Assembly: GCF_031326225.1 (NCBI RefSeq)
Contig: NZ_CP133720.1
Location: 372,001-436,000 of the forward strand
DNA from: Undibacterium cyanobacteriorum
GTDB taxonomy: Bacteria; Pseudomonadota; Gammaproteobacteria; Burkholderiales; Burkholderiaceae_D
DNA: 64,000 nt
Direction of reading: 5' to 3'
The notes under the pieces were generated by a model, which saw nothing but the letters and a program-made list of their open reading frames with translations, made no database searches and was not told the origin of the DNA. A program made the position numbers and the translations under genes. How positions within the stretch are numbered: position 1 is the stretch's first letter; each line of letters begins with the position of its first letter. Positions 44,095 through 53,600 of the stretch are shown here, piece by piece.

Positions 44095-47088
44095 TTATTC
44101 GTCGGGGGCAGGCGAGGTCAAAAAGAAATTATGGTCGTCACTTTCGCCCGACAAGAGCTCGTTGAGGCCTTCGATCGGCAAAGGTTTGGAATACAAATAA
44201 CCTTGGAAAGTGAGGCAGTTGTGCTCAATCAAGAAACGTCGTTGGGCGACCGTTTCTACCCCTTCAGCAATCACATCGAGACCGAGATTGAGACCCAAGG
44301 AAATAATGGCGCGTACGATAGTCGCATCGCTTTCATCATCGTTGAGATCACGCACAAACGATTGGTCAATCTTGAGCTGATTCAGTGGTAATTTTTGTAG
44401 GTAAGCCAGCGACGAGTAACCGGTTCCAAAATCATCCATCGAGAACGCGATGCCGAGTTTACGTAATTGATGCATCTTCTCGGTGGTGGCATCGACATTA
44501 TCGAGAATGGTTGATTCGGTTAGTTCAATTTTAAGTCGGCTTGGGTTGATGTTATGCAAGCGGACGATTTCTGTCACAGTCTCAACAAAGTTCGATTGTT
44601 GGAATTGCTTCGCACTCACGTTTACCGCCAGACTCAAATGCGCTGTCTTGGGATCACGACTCCATTTCTTCAACTGGCTACAGGCGGTTTCTAAGACCCA
44701 GGTGCCGATGGGAACGATGAGGCCGGTCTGTTCGGCCAGTGGAATAAACTCTAATGGGGAGATAAATCCACGATCTGGATGAATCCAACGTAGTAAGGCC
44801 TCCGCACCAACGATCTTGCCATCCGCATCGACTTGAATTTGGTAATACAGTTGGAACTGTTCCAAGGCGAGTGCCACGCGCAGGTTCGATTCCAACATCA
44901 TTTTGACCACTAATACCGCTTGCATGGCAGGATCAAAGAAACGTACTGCATTACGACCCGAAGTCTTGGCTTCGTACATCGCCGTGTCGGCCCGTTTAAA
45001 CAAATCTTTCACGGTGACGTCACCGCCTTGGAACAGGCACACACCGATACTGCCCGCACCGTGGTGGATGAAATCCATGATCTGATATGGTTCATTCAGT
45101 AGCACACGAATTTTTTCGGCGATGCGATCGGCTTGTCGCGCGGCCTCGTCGCGTTCCGGACTCAGTGCTTGTAAAACGACCACGAATTCATCGCCGCCAA
45201 GACGCGCTACAGTGTCGCTCTCACGAACACAGGTTTGTAAACGTTGGGCCACTTCAACCAAGAGTATATCGCCGGCGTCATGACCCCGCGTGTCATTCAA
45301 GGTTTTGAAATTATCTAAGTCAATAAACAGAATCGCACTATGGGCATCGTCACGTTGATTCATCGCGATGAGATGCTGCAAACGATCCATCAACAACCTG
45401 CGATTGGGGAGATGTGTCAGCGGATCATAAAACGCCAGATTGAGAATTTCATCTTCGTAACCTTTGTGGCGACTGATGTCGTTAAAGGAACCAATGTAGT
45501 GAGTGATATTGTCTTCATCATTGGCGACTGCCGTGAATGTAATCAGTTGGGGATACACTTCCCCGCTTTTACGCTCAGACCACAATTCACCCTGCCAAAA
45601 ACGATGTTGTTCGAGGGCGTGGAGAATGCCACTGAAGAAGTTCTCGTCTTGTTGTTGATTGAGATGCCTTGGTAATTCTTCTCCAATCAGATCTTCCGGC
45701 GCGAAACCGCTAATGCGGGTATAGGCTTGGTTGATTTTTAAGATGCGCCATTGATTGTCGGTGACAAAAATACCCTCTTGCGATTCGAAGGTAATCGCAG
45801 CAATCCGCAGGTCTTCTTCGACCTTTTTGCGATCGGTAATGTCGCTGACGAAACAGTGCCAAAGGGTAGAACCATCGAGTTCCAGTTCAGGTAATGCGTC
45901 GAGGTAAAGCCACCGTATTTCCCCATCATGTCGATGAAAACGGAATTCAACTTGGTAGGGTGTTTGATTCTCAGTTGCGGCGGCCAAATTTTGTAGGAAG
46001 GATTTTTTGTCAGCCGGGTCGATACGTTTCACCAAACTATCGACTTGATTTTGAATATCCTTTTCCTTGACCTCAAAAATCGTTTCGATCGCCTCGCTGG
46101 CATACAACATGGTCGTACTGCCATCGCGTTTGAGACGGTATTGCATAATGAGACCCGGCAGGCGCGATGCGACTTTGTTGATGCGCTCGAACGCATCTTG
46201 TAACTTGGCCGTGACGTTTTGTCGCTCCGCTTGCAGCGCATTGACCACCAAAGCGGTAATCGCCATGGTACTCATGTAAAGCCACAGCACTAAAGAACTT
46301 TCGGAACGTTCGAGTGATTGGAATGGCCCCATGCCATAGGCAGTGGCAATCGCGGCAAAGGCTGACGAAGCAAACACGGTCAAGCTGCTGACTAGACCAC
46401 CGAGTCGCATGGCGGCCCAGATCATGATGGCCATGGCGAAGAATGTCAGATGCAATAAGCTATTTTCAGAGTAGAAAATGAGCCAATGGGTGAGCGTGAA
46501 GATCAGTAGATAGAGGATCAGTTCTTTGCTTTGTGCATTGAACCTACGCACCTTTTGTTGGAGCGCCAGCAAAATGGGTGTGGCGAGGAAGACCCCGACG
46601 GTATCGGCGGCCCACCAACTCAACCAGGCAAAACTTAAATCAGGCAACTTACCCAGCTGCCACAAACACACACTGCCTAGCGTGGCAGGAATCGTCATAC
46701 CAACCAAAGTGGCGACGACAAATTTAACGACGTCCCCTCGATGTACAAAGCCACCATCAAAATCGGCGCGTCGTAAGTCCCAGTGCACGACGAAGGGGCC
46801 GAGAGTGCTGCCGAGGGCCATAATCATCGCTAGGGTAATCGGTATATTGTTAGAGAGATTAAGCGCCAGTGCGCTGATAAAGATCGCTGGCGACATCATC
46901 CCGCCCCAACGAATCAAGGCTGCTGTGGCGATGCCAGCTGGTAGCCATATCAAAGCGATGCTTGGTGGTACATACGGGAACATGGTGCTGGTTTTGGCCA
47001 GTACACCATAGGCGATGCCCAACAAAATCCACCGCAGCACGATTGGTCGCGTGATAGCTGGAAAGTATCGTGAGCGTGGGTTTTGCAT
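44095..47088 (-). CDS. MASE1-PAS-PAS-GGDEF-EAL cyclic-di-GMP enzyme
   Basis: 997 aa inner-membrane protein. MASE1 sensor with about eight helices (residues 1-290), two PAS/PAC domains (about 310-425 and 435-545), GGDEF (about 560-730) and EAL (about 745-990). The cyclase site LGGDEFVVV is intact and its inhibitory RxxD site is present five residues before (RESDTVARL). The EAL site is also intact: EALLRW, ELTES, DDFGTGYSS, LKIDQSFV and VIAEGVE. Both making and breaking c-di-GMP are therefore possible. ATG 47088 is used; a TTG one codon earlier is also open. Confidence 0.94.
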   Translation of the reverse strand: MQNPRSRYFPAITRPIVLRWILLGIAYGVLAKTSTMFPYVPPSIALIWLPAGIATAALIRWGGMMSPAIFISALALNLSNNIPITLAMIMALGSTLGPFVVHWDLRRADFDGGFVHRGDVVKFVVATLVGMTIPATLGSVCLWQLGKLPDLSFAWLSWWAADTVGVFLATPILLALQQKVRRFNAQSKELILYLLIFTLTHWLIFYSENSLLHLTFFAMAIMIWAAMRLGGLVSSLTVFASSAFAAIATAYGMGPFQSLERSESSLVLWLYMSTMAITALVVNALQAERQNVTAKLQDAFERINKVASRLPGLIMQYRLKRDGSTTMLYASEAIETIFEVKEKDIQNQVDSLVKRIDPADKKSFLQNLAAATENQTPYQVEFRFHRHDGEIRWLYLDALPELELDGSTLWHCFVSDITDRKKVEEDLRIAAITFESQEGIFVTDNQWRILKINQAYTRISGFAPEDLIGEELPRHLNQQQDENFFSGILHALEQHRFWQGELWSERKSGEVYPQLITFTAVANDEDNITHYIGSFNDISRHKGYEDEILNLAFYDPLTHLPNRRLLMDRLQHLIAMNQRDDAHSAILFIDLDNFKTLNDTRGHDAGDILLVEVAQRLQTCVRESDTVARLGGDEFVVVLQALSPERDEAARQADRIAEKIRVLLNEPYQIMDFIHHGAGSIGVCLFQGGDVTVKDLFKRADTAMYEAKTSGRNAVRFFDPAMQAVLVVKMMLESNLRVALALEQFQLYYQIQVDADGKIVGAEALLRWIHPDRGFISPLEFIPLAEQTGLIVPIGTWVLETACSQLKKWSRDPKTAHLSLAVNVSAKQFQQSNFVETVTEIVRLHNINPSRLKIELTESTILDNVDATTEKMHQLRKLGIAFSMDDFGTGYSSLAYLQKLPLNQLKIDQSFVRDLNDDESDATIVRAIISLGLNLGLDVIAEGVETVAQRRFLIEHNCLTFQGYLYSKPLPIEGLNELLSGESDDHNFFLTSPAPDE

Positions 47089-47233
47089 CAATGACGAGAT
47101 CCTTGCATGAATGTGCTAGCTTGGCACATTATGCGGGAAACTGCCTTGAGAAAAAATGCTTTCAGGAAAAATTGTTGTGTAAATGACGTTTCTAGATCTC
47201 AATCTTAAGACCGAGAGAACAATGGTTTCCCCG

Positions 47234-47266
47234 ATCGCTGACTTTCGTGGACCAAAAGTCAGCGAT
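47234..47266 (-). terminator. 12-bp hairpin behind the radical SAM gene
   Basis: Perfect arms ATCGCTGACTTT / AAAGTCAGCGAT (47234-47245, 47255-47266) with a 9-nt loop, 8 nt past the minus-strand stop at 47275. No T-tract follows on the minus strand, so it may stabilise the 3' end rather than terminate. Confidence 0.5.
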
Positions 47267-47274
47267 GACATCGT

Positions 47275-48828
47275 TTATTCACTTGCTTCTGCGTGGCGAG
47301 CTTGTCTTTTCGGCAAATTCTTCTGCTCCGAATGAGTCTTTTGATGACCCTTGTTGGCTTTCTTTTCTTGCATCACTTCCGGGCTTTGAACGTGGCGTGC
47401 GTCCCCTGCGTAATCTTTGCCAATGATCACTTGTACTTGATGTTGATCCATGCCGCGTTGCTCAACCAACCAGCGGGTCACGAGGTTGGCTAAACGGTCG
47501 AGTGCAATTTTATGAGTGGCACCGATCTGCACAAAAATCCAATCAGACAGTTCCATAAAGTTTTCGAAGGCTTGTTCAGCAAGAATGAGCTTGAGACTAT
47601 TCTTGAAGCGTCCGGAGTTAGCGATCATGTCCCAAAAGCGGGCGAAGCGTACCAAACGCTGCATTTGCGTGAATGGAATATCTTGGTTGGCTAAGATCGT
47701 ATAGGGAGGATATGGGTCATAGCGCATCTGGTAGTCATCAGTATGGCGAATGATGGGCGTGCCACGTAAGCGCTTGAGGATGCCAAACTGAATCTCGTGG
47801 GGACCAAGTGCGTATAACTGGTTAAAGCCTTGTGCGAAACTTTCTATCGTCTCGCCAGGCAAGCCTGCAATCAAATCGACATGTAAATGAGCGGTCGAAT
47901 GCTCCACTAGCCAACGAATGTTATCGGCTGCTTTTTCGTTATTTTGTTTGCGACTAATACGGGCTTGTACTTCGGGGTTGAAACTCTGAATGCCAATCTC
48001 AAATTGCAAACAGCCATCAGGAAATTTGAGGATGCCTTCACGTAAAGCCTCGGGCAAATGATCTGGAACCACTTCGAAGTGGGCAAACACCGGATCCTCA
48101 GGATGCGCTTCTAACTTATCAAGAAAGAACTGCATGATCTTGAGGCTGGTTTTGATGTTGAGATTGAAGGTGCGATCCACGAATTTAAACAAGCGTGCTC
48201 CACGTGCGTGCAGACTCTCGAGCTCTTGTAAGAATTGGTCAATTTCAAACGGCCAAGCTGTTTTATCCAGGGCAGAGAGACAAAATTCACACTTAAATGG
48301 ACAGCCTCGCGAAGCTTCAACATAGAGCGTACGATTTTTGATGTCGTCGTCGGTGTAATAGGCATACGGCAGCTTAATCTCACTCATAGGCGGCTGGAGA
48401 CCCGCCTGTATCTTCATCAGAGGCTGCGGCCCGTGCAAGATTTGTCGACACAAATCGGGAAAACTCACATCGCCCCAACCGGTAATCACGTAATCGGCGT
48501 ACCTGACGATTTCTTGTTCTTGCGTTTCATAGGAAACCTCAGGGCCACCAAGAACGATGACGACCTCTGGTGCAACCCTTTTGAGTTGCGCGACTAGTTT
48601 GCAGGTCTCCTCGACATTCCAAATATAAACACCGAAACCGATAATGAGTTTTTCTCCAACAACCTGATGCCGTAATAAACGTTCCAATAGATCAGTTGTT
48701 CGGGCTCCGATCACAAACTCGTCGATCGTGGTTTGTGCTTGCAATTCACCCATGTTGGCATAAAGGTAGCGCAAACCAAGTGATGCATGGGAATAGCGGG
48801 CGTTGAGAGTGGATAAAACAATAGTCAT
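47275..48828 (-). CDS. B12-binding radical SAM protein (DUF4080 type)
   Basis: 517 aa. N-terminal cobalamin-binding domain (about 1-140, starting IVLSTLNARYSHASLGLRYLYAN, with LGGPEVSYE near 92), then a radical SAM domain (about 165-380) whose 4Fe-4S cysteines are in EASRGCPFKCEFCLSALD (CxxxCxxC). Next is a DUF4080-like C-terminal region with YDPYPPYTIL and RFARFWDMIANSGRF. Domain order is that of class B radical SAM enzymes acting on unknown substrates, often methylation or ring rearrangement. The last 40 residues are Lys/Gln/His-rich. ATG 48828 gives the family start; no neighbour points to a pathway. Cytosolic, oxygen-sensitive in vitro as a class. Confidence 0.92.
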   Translation of the reverse strand: MTIVLSTLNARYSHASLGLRYLYANMGELQAQTTIDEFVIGARTTDLLERLLRHQVVGEKLIIGFGVYIWNVEETCKLVAQLKRVAPEVVIVLGGPEVSYETQEQEIVRYADYVITGWGDVSFPDLCRQILHGPQPLMKIQAGLQPPMSEIKLPYAYYTDDDIKNRTLYVEASRGCPFKCEFCLSALDKTAWPFEIDQFLQELESLHARGARLFKFVDRTFNLNIKTSLKIMQFFLDKLEAHPEDPVFAHFEVVPDHLPEALREGILKFPDGCLQFEIGIQSFNPEVQARISRKQNNEKAADNIRWLVEHSTAHLHVDLIAGLPGETIESFAQGFNQLYALGPHEIQFGILKRLRGTPIIRHTDDYQMRYDPYPPYTILANQDIPFTQMQRLVRFARFWDMIANSGRFKNSLKLILAEQAFENFMELSDWIFVQIGATHKIALDRLANLVTRWLVEQRGMDQHQVQVIIGKDYAGDARHVQSPEVMQEKKANKGHQKTHSEQKNLPKRQARHAEASE

Positions 48829-49135
48829 AAAGCAATTTGCAGCGTTCTTCTGAGGTACCGTATTGTACGCTGACTTGGTGCTTGCAGGCGCCAACGCTGA
48901 CAAGCAATTGTAGCCATGCTTGAGCGCCAATTGGCGAAATCGATCAACTTTACGACACCGTTAACAGCGCCTTTTGAGTACTTGATTCCTCACTTTTGGC
49001 ATTTCGTCGCATAGGCCTGTTCTTCCTTTTTGGGCTCACATAAAGTACAGCCATCGACACAGGTCGAGCGCCTCGAAAAGAGGGAAATATTAGGACCAAG
49101 ATCTCATTCATCTTATTAACTATCAGGAGTTTAAA
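48829..49135. other. Divergent gap between the radical SAM gene and the small exported protein
   Basis: 307 bp without a gene. It holds a perfect 12-bp palindrome CGCCAATTGGCG (48925-48936) and an AGGAG ribosome site 6 bp before the ATG at 49136. No clear promoter consensus. Confidence 0.4.
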
Positions 49136-49414
49136 ATGAAAACCATCAATATGATCGCCCTCGCCTTGGTAGCCGGTGTTGCTGGTATCGCTGCGACAGC
49201 AGGTGCAGTTCAACCAACAAAAGTGAGCAACACTGAAGCGACACAAGTGGTGACGATTAGCGCGAAACGTATGAACGAAGCCGAAAAACGTGCCTTCGAT
49301 CTGCAAAGCTCTGGTTTCCAAACCGTCGTGATCAGCGCCAAACGTTTAACGCCAGAACAAAAGGCAGCGATCGATCGTCAAGATCGTGAATGGCAAGCAG
49401 CATCACAGAAATAA
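49136..49414 (+). CDS. Small exported protein with duplicated SAKR motif
   Basis: 92 aa. Signal peptide (about 1-24, MKTINMIALALVAGVAGIAATAGA), then two copies of one unit: VVTISAKRMNEAEKRAFD (residues 38-55) and VVISAKRLTPEQKAAID (64-80), followed by a short charged tail. The repeated V-V-x-I-S-A-K-R segment, each followed by a charged helix, suggests a tandem strand-helix module in the periplasm. Strong AGGAG ribosome site. Family not recognised. It is followed by a 10-bp inverted repeat (49470-49537), so it appears to be a single-gene unit. Confidence 0.75.
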   Translation: MKTINMIALALVAGVAGIAATAGAVQPTKVSNTEATQVVTISAKRMNEAEKRAFDLQSSGFQTVVISAKRLTPEQKAAIDRQDREWQAASQK

Positions 49415-49469
49415 GCCGTCACCGATTTTGAGAAAGAATTTTATGATCACGCTAACGGCCTACACAAAC

Positions 49470-49537
49470 GGCGAAGCGAGATGTCCTACTCAGCAATGAA
49501 TGCTTGGGAAATCAAGGATAGAAATATTCGCTTCGCC
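49470..49537. other. Large stem-loop behind the small exported protein gene
   Basis: Perfect 10-bp arms GGCGAAGCGA (49470-49479) and TCGCTTCGCC (49528-49537) enclose 48 nt. No T-tract. It lies 56 nt after the stop in a 268-bp gap otherwise empty, so it could be a 3' UTR structure, an attenuator or a small RNA. Confidence 0.45.
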
Positions 49538-49682
49538 CACCAAGAAAGACGAGAGGTCGAAGTGTTGTGAGATTCAACATCAAAGCATTTTCTTTCGACT
49601 CAAAGAGAATCATTTGATGTGAAATTTCAGTTCAAACGTACCGCGTGCTGCGCGTGAACCGCAGGGTACAATATGGTTTGAG

Positions 49683-50645
49683 TTATTTTAGTTCAGCCCC
49701 AAAGATCCGGTGCCGCCCAGCTTCTTTTGCCTTGTAGAGTTGTGCGTCGGCCAAGCTCATTAATGCATTGGCACTGGCATGGACGTTTTCGGGCTTGGTT
49801 CCTACTCCTAAGCTCACCGTGACATAAGGGGCGACTGATGAATCTGCGTGTTCAATTTGCTGGTCAATAATTTCTTTGCGTATTTGTTCTGCAAGTTGCA
49901 TGGCGCCGGAAAAACCTGTCTCGGGCAACAGGCACACGAACTCTTCACCACCATAGCGTGCAATATGATCGCCCGGTCGCATCAGGCTAGTTCGTAGGCT
50001 GTGAGCCACTCTTCTTAAGCAGTCATCGCCCGCTTGATGACCGTATTTGTCGTTGTAGCGTTTGAAAAAATCCACATCAAGCATCACCAAACTCATCGCA
50101 GAATTGTTGCGCACTGCACGTCCGATCTCCGTCGTTAAATGTTCGTCAAAGTAACGCCGATTGTGGACACCAGTGAGACCGTCCAGATACGCCCAGCTCC
50201 GCAATAAATCAGATTGCGCCTTTAACATGAGATGTGTTTTGACACGGGCGCGGACAATCCTCGGATTGATCGGTTTGGAAATGAAATCGACCGCGCCAAG
50301 ATCAAGCCCTTTCTCCTCGGCTGATTCATCGGTTTGCGCAGTGATAAAAATAATCGGAATATCTTTGGTGACCGTATTTCGTTTGAGAAGCTGGCAAACC
50401 TCATAGCCATCCATTTCAGGCATAATCAAATCGAGCAAAATCAAATCAGGGTGCTTGTTTTCGCAAAGCGCTAGCGCTTGCTTACCGCTGGTGGCCATGA
50501 GTACTTGATAATCTTGCGCCAGAATTTGATACATCACTTGAATGTTGGTTGGCTGATCATCCACCACTAACAAGCGCGGTTTGGCTTGCGAAGGAAAGTT
50601 GCCATCGTTGGCGATCATGGGATTAAAACCGGGCATAGTATTCAC
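49683..50645 (-). CDS. Response regulator with GGDEF output (diguanylate cyclase)
   Basis: 320 aa. Receiver domain (about 20-140) with acidic pocket VVDDQPTN and phosphoacceptor aspartate in ILLDLIMPEMDG. Then a GGDEF domain (about 160-318) with GGEEF in RYGGEEFVCLLPETG and an RxxD inhibitory site five residues before (RPGDHIARY). It should make c-di-GMP when phosphorylated, like WspR or PleD. The start is GTG 50645, overlapping the hybrid kinase stop as GTGA; ATG 50636 is a second option. The overlap makes it the likely cognate output of that kinase's Hpt domain (inference). Confidence 0.93.
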   Translation of the reverse strand: MNTMPGFNPMIANDGNFPSQAKPRLLVVDDQPTNIQVMYQILAQDYQVLMATSGKQALALCENKHPDLILLDLIMPEMDGYEVCQLLKRNTVTKDIPIIFITAQTDESAEEKGLDLGAVDFISKPINPRIVRARVKTHLMLKAQSDLLRSWAYLDGLTGVHNRRYFDEHLTTEIGRAVRNNSAMSLVMLDVDFFKRYNDKYGHQAGDDCLRRVAHSLRTSLMRPGDHIARYGGEEFVCLLPETGFSGAMQLAEQIRKEIIDQQIEHADSSVAPYVTVSLGVGTKPENVHASANALMSLADAQLYKAKEAGRHRIFGAELK

Positions 50646-53600
50646 GATGGTAGACCTTCCATCAGATTCTTGACATAGTGTTGGGCGGATTCGAAATCGA
50701 GCTGCGTGATTGCATGTTCTAATGCATGTATTTGCGTACCGAGATGCTCTGCGTAGCGCTCATGAAGTGTCGACATGGTGGCGGTGGCAGCCATATCGGC
50801 GTTGGACAGTTGAGCAAGGAGAGTCACCAATATCTCGCGCAGTTGTGAAGGATTGAATTCTTGGTGACTTAGGGTCTTGCGATTGCCGCTATCGACCTCA
50901 AGATTTTCGCGTAGTTCATGGTATAACGCAGCGAGATGGTTCTCATGACGACTAAGCAGGCCGCAAATATCTTTAATCAAACCAAGATCTAGTCCAGTAT
51001 CACGTTCGTGTTGCTGCAGTTGTTTTTCAAACTCTGCAAGTCTGTTTGCCAAGTTTGTAGCACCTAGCGTCGCAGCCAGTCCCTTAATGGTATGGAGTTG
51101 GCGCAAGATGGCTTCAAGCTGTTGTTGTGCAGCGGCGCTCTCTAGTTCAGCGATCGTACGTTGTAAATCATGAAGGAACATCTGTAGCATGCGTTGATAC
51201 AAGGCGATCTTGCCGCCCAGGCGATTTAGAGCGGTTGGTACTTCAACCTCATATTTTCCTGCCAACGTAGTCACAAATTCTGGAATCGCAACCACTTCCG
51301 TACTCGGTTCAATGACATCGTTGTTTGAGCCAGCGTAGCGTAGGATGGTCTCCACCAAATTCGTTAGGTCGAAAGGTTTTCCAATATGATCATTGAGACC
51401 GGCACGCAGACATTCTTCTCGATCCGATTCCATGGCGTTGGCGGTCATCGCGATAATTGGTAAGCCGTGGCGCCCGAGGTCGTGGCGAATTTTTTGAGTG
51501 GCAGTATAGCCGTCCATCACCGGCATTTGTAAGTCCATTAAAACTAAGTGGTAATGATGCTTGTCGGCGGCGACTGCGTTTAGGGCTTCGAGTCCGTTGT
51601 TGGCGACGCTCACTAGCGCACCTTCTCCGCGCAGCAGCTCGGTCGCGACCTGTTGATTATTCTCATTGTCTTCGACCAAAAGAATGTGGATTCCCTGTAA
51701 ACGTTGTGTTCGAAGCTCAGTCAGATCTTCAAGGAGATGGGGTTGATCTTCTAAAACATCGTCAATGGAACGTTTTAGTTGGAGACTAAAATAGAAGTGT
51801 GAACCTTGTCCGAGACTGCTTTCCAGTTTGAGTTCGCCGCCCATCATGTCGACCAATGCGTGACTAATGGAAATTCCTAGGCCGGTTCCGCCGTAGCGTC
51901 GTGTGGTTGATGCTTCTGCTTGGGTGAAGCCACTGAAAATGCGTTGATGGTTTTCTGGCGCGATACCGATACCTGTGTCGCGTACGGAAAAAAGTATCTT
52001 GACCCACTGCGAATTCAAATCGAGCAGCTTCAAAGAGATACTGACTTTGCCATGTTCGGTAAATTTAATCGCATTACTACCGAGGTTCGTTAACACTTGG
52101 CGCAAGCGCATCTCATCGCCGATCAAATGTTCTGGGAGTGCGGAGTCGACTGCGAGCTCAAAGCGTAAACTGGGCTTCAGTTTGTCGACTCCGAGGATGA
52201 CCTGAAGATCATCCAATAACCCGCTTAAGGTAAAGGGATGGATGTCGAGGTACATCTTGCCAGATTCGACTTTGGAAATGTCCAAAATATTATTGAGAAG
52301 ACTTAACAATGAACGTGCGGCGCCTTCAGTTTTCTTTGCATAGTCGGCTTGTTGGTCGCTTAATTCGGTGCGGCGCAATAGGCTCAGCATGCCGAGAATT
52401 GCATTCATCGGCGTACGAATTTCATGGCTCATATTGGCGAGGAAGGCCGACTTTGCTTGGTTTGCATCATCGGCAGCCTGCTTGGCTTGCCGCAGCGCTT
52501 CCTCAGCGCGGTATTGTAAAGTAATGTCTCGATTGATACCCGTCATGAGGATGGCGCGATCATGGTCATCGCGTTCGACGCTACCTGCTGCTTGAATATA
52601 TCGAATCTCTTTGTTGCGAATCTGAATGCGGAAAATATGCGAATAGCTTTGGTGATCATCGATGGCTGCGCGCATTCTCTGCTCGACTTCGGCACGGTCA
52701 TCGACATGAACAATGTCCATCCAGTAATCGGTCGAGAGTGGCGCTTGGCGAAGATGTTCTGGAATCGCGTAAATCTCGTACATGCGAGAATTCGCTTTGA
52801 ATTCATTGTTGCTGAGATTCCAAGTCCAAATGCCGAGTTCCGCCACTTCAGCGGCCTTGGTTAACTGATCGCGCACCGCCAATAATTGTTGATTACTCCT
52901 TTGAATTTCAGCGTCCGCCTTCTTGCGGGCCGTGATATCCATTTGTGTTCCCGAAAACCACTCTGGCTTGCCGCGCTCTGTCATTGAGGCAATGCGTCCA
53001 CGTGTAAGTACCCAAATCCAATGACCATCTTTGTGACGTATGCGGGTCTCACACTCGTAATAGGGCAGCTCATGTTCGAAGTGCTTCTGCATCAATGCTT
53101 TCGCCTTGGACAGGTCTTCGGGATGAGTCAAACGATCCCATGTATCCACCGTGATCGGAGCCAGTTCGTTGGTTTCGTAACCGGCTTGCTCTGACCAACG
53201 TTCATTGGTACGCATTTCTCCTGTTTGTACATTCCACTCCCAAGTTCCGACATTGGTACCTTCAATGATATTGGCTAAGGCCGAGCGTTGGCTCGCCAAG
53301 CGACTCGCCGCTTTTTTACTGGCGGTGATATCGGTCCGGATAGAAATGTATTTCTCGATCTGTCCTTGGGCGTTTTTGAAAGGCGCGATAAATGTATCGA
53401 CCCAATACAGCGTGCCGGATTTATTCTTGTTGCAAACCTCTCCGCGCCAAGGCGTGCCAGAAGAGATTGTTCTCCACATATTGGCAAGGAAGTCCGGTGA
53501 TTGAATCCCTGCAGCGACAATGCGATGACTTCCATCTAGTAGTTCTTCACGGGTGTAGCCGCTGATCCTGCAATAGGCTTGATTGACATCGATGATGCGT

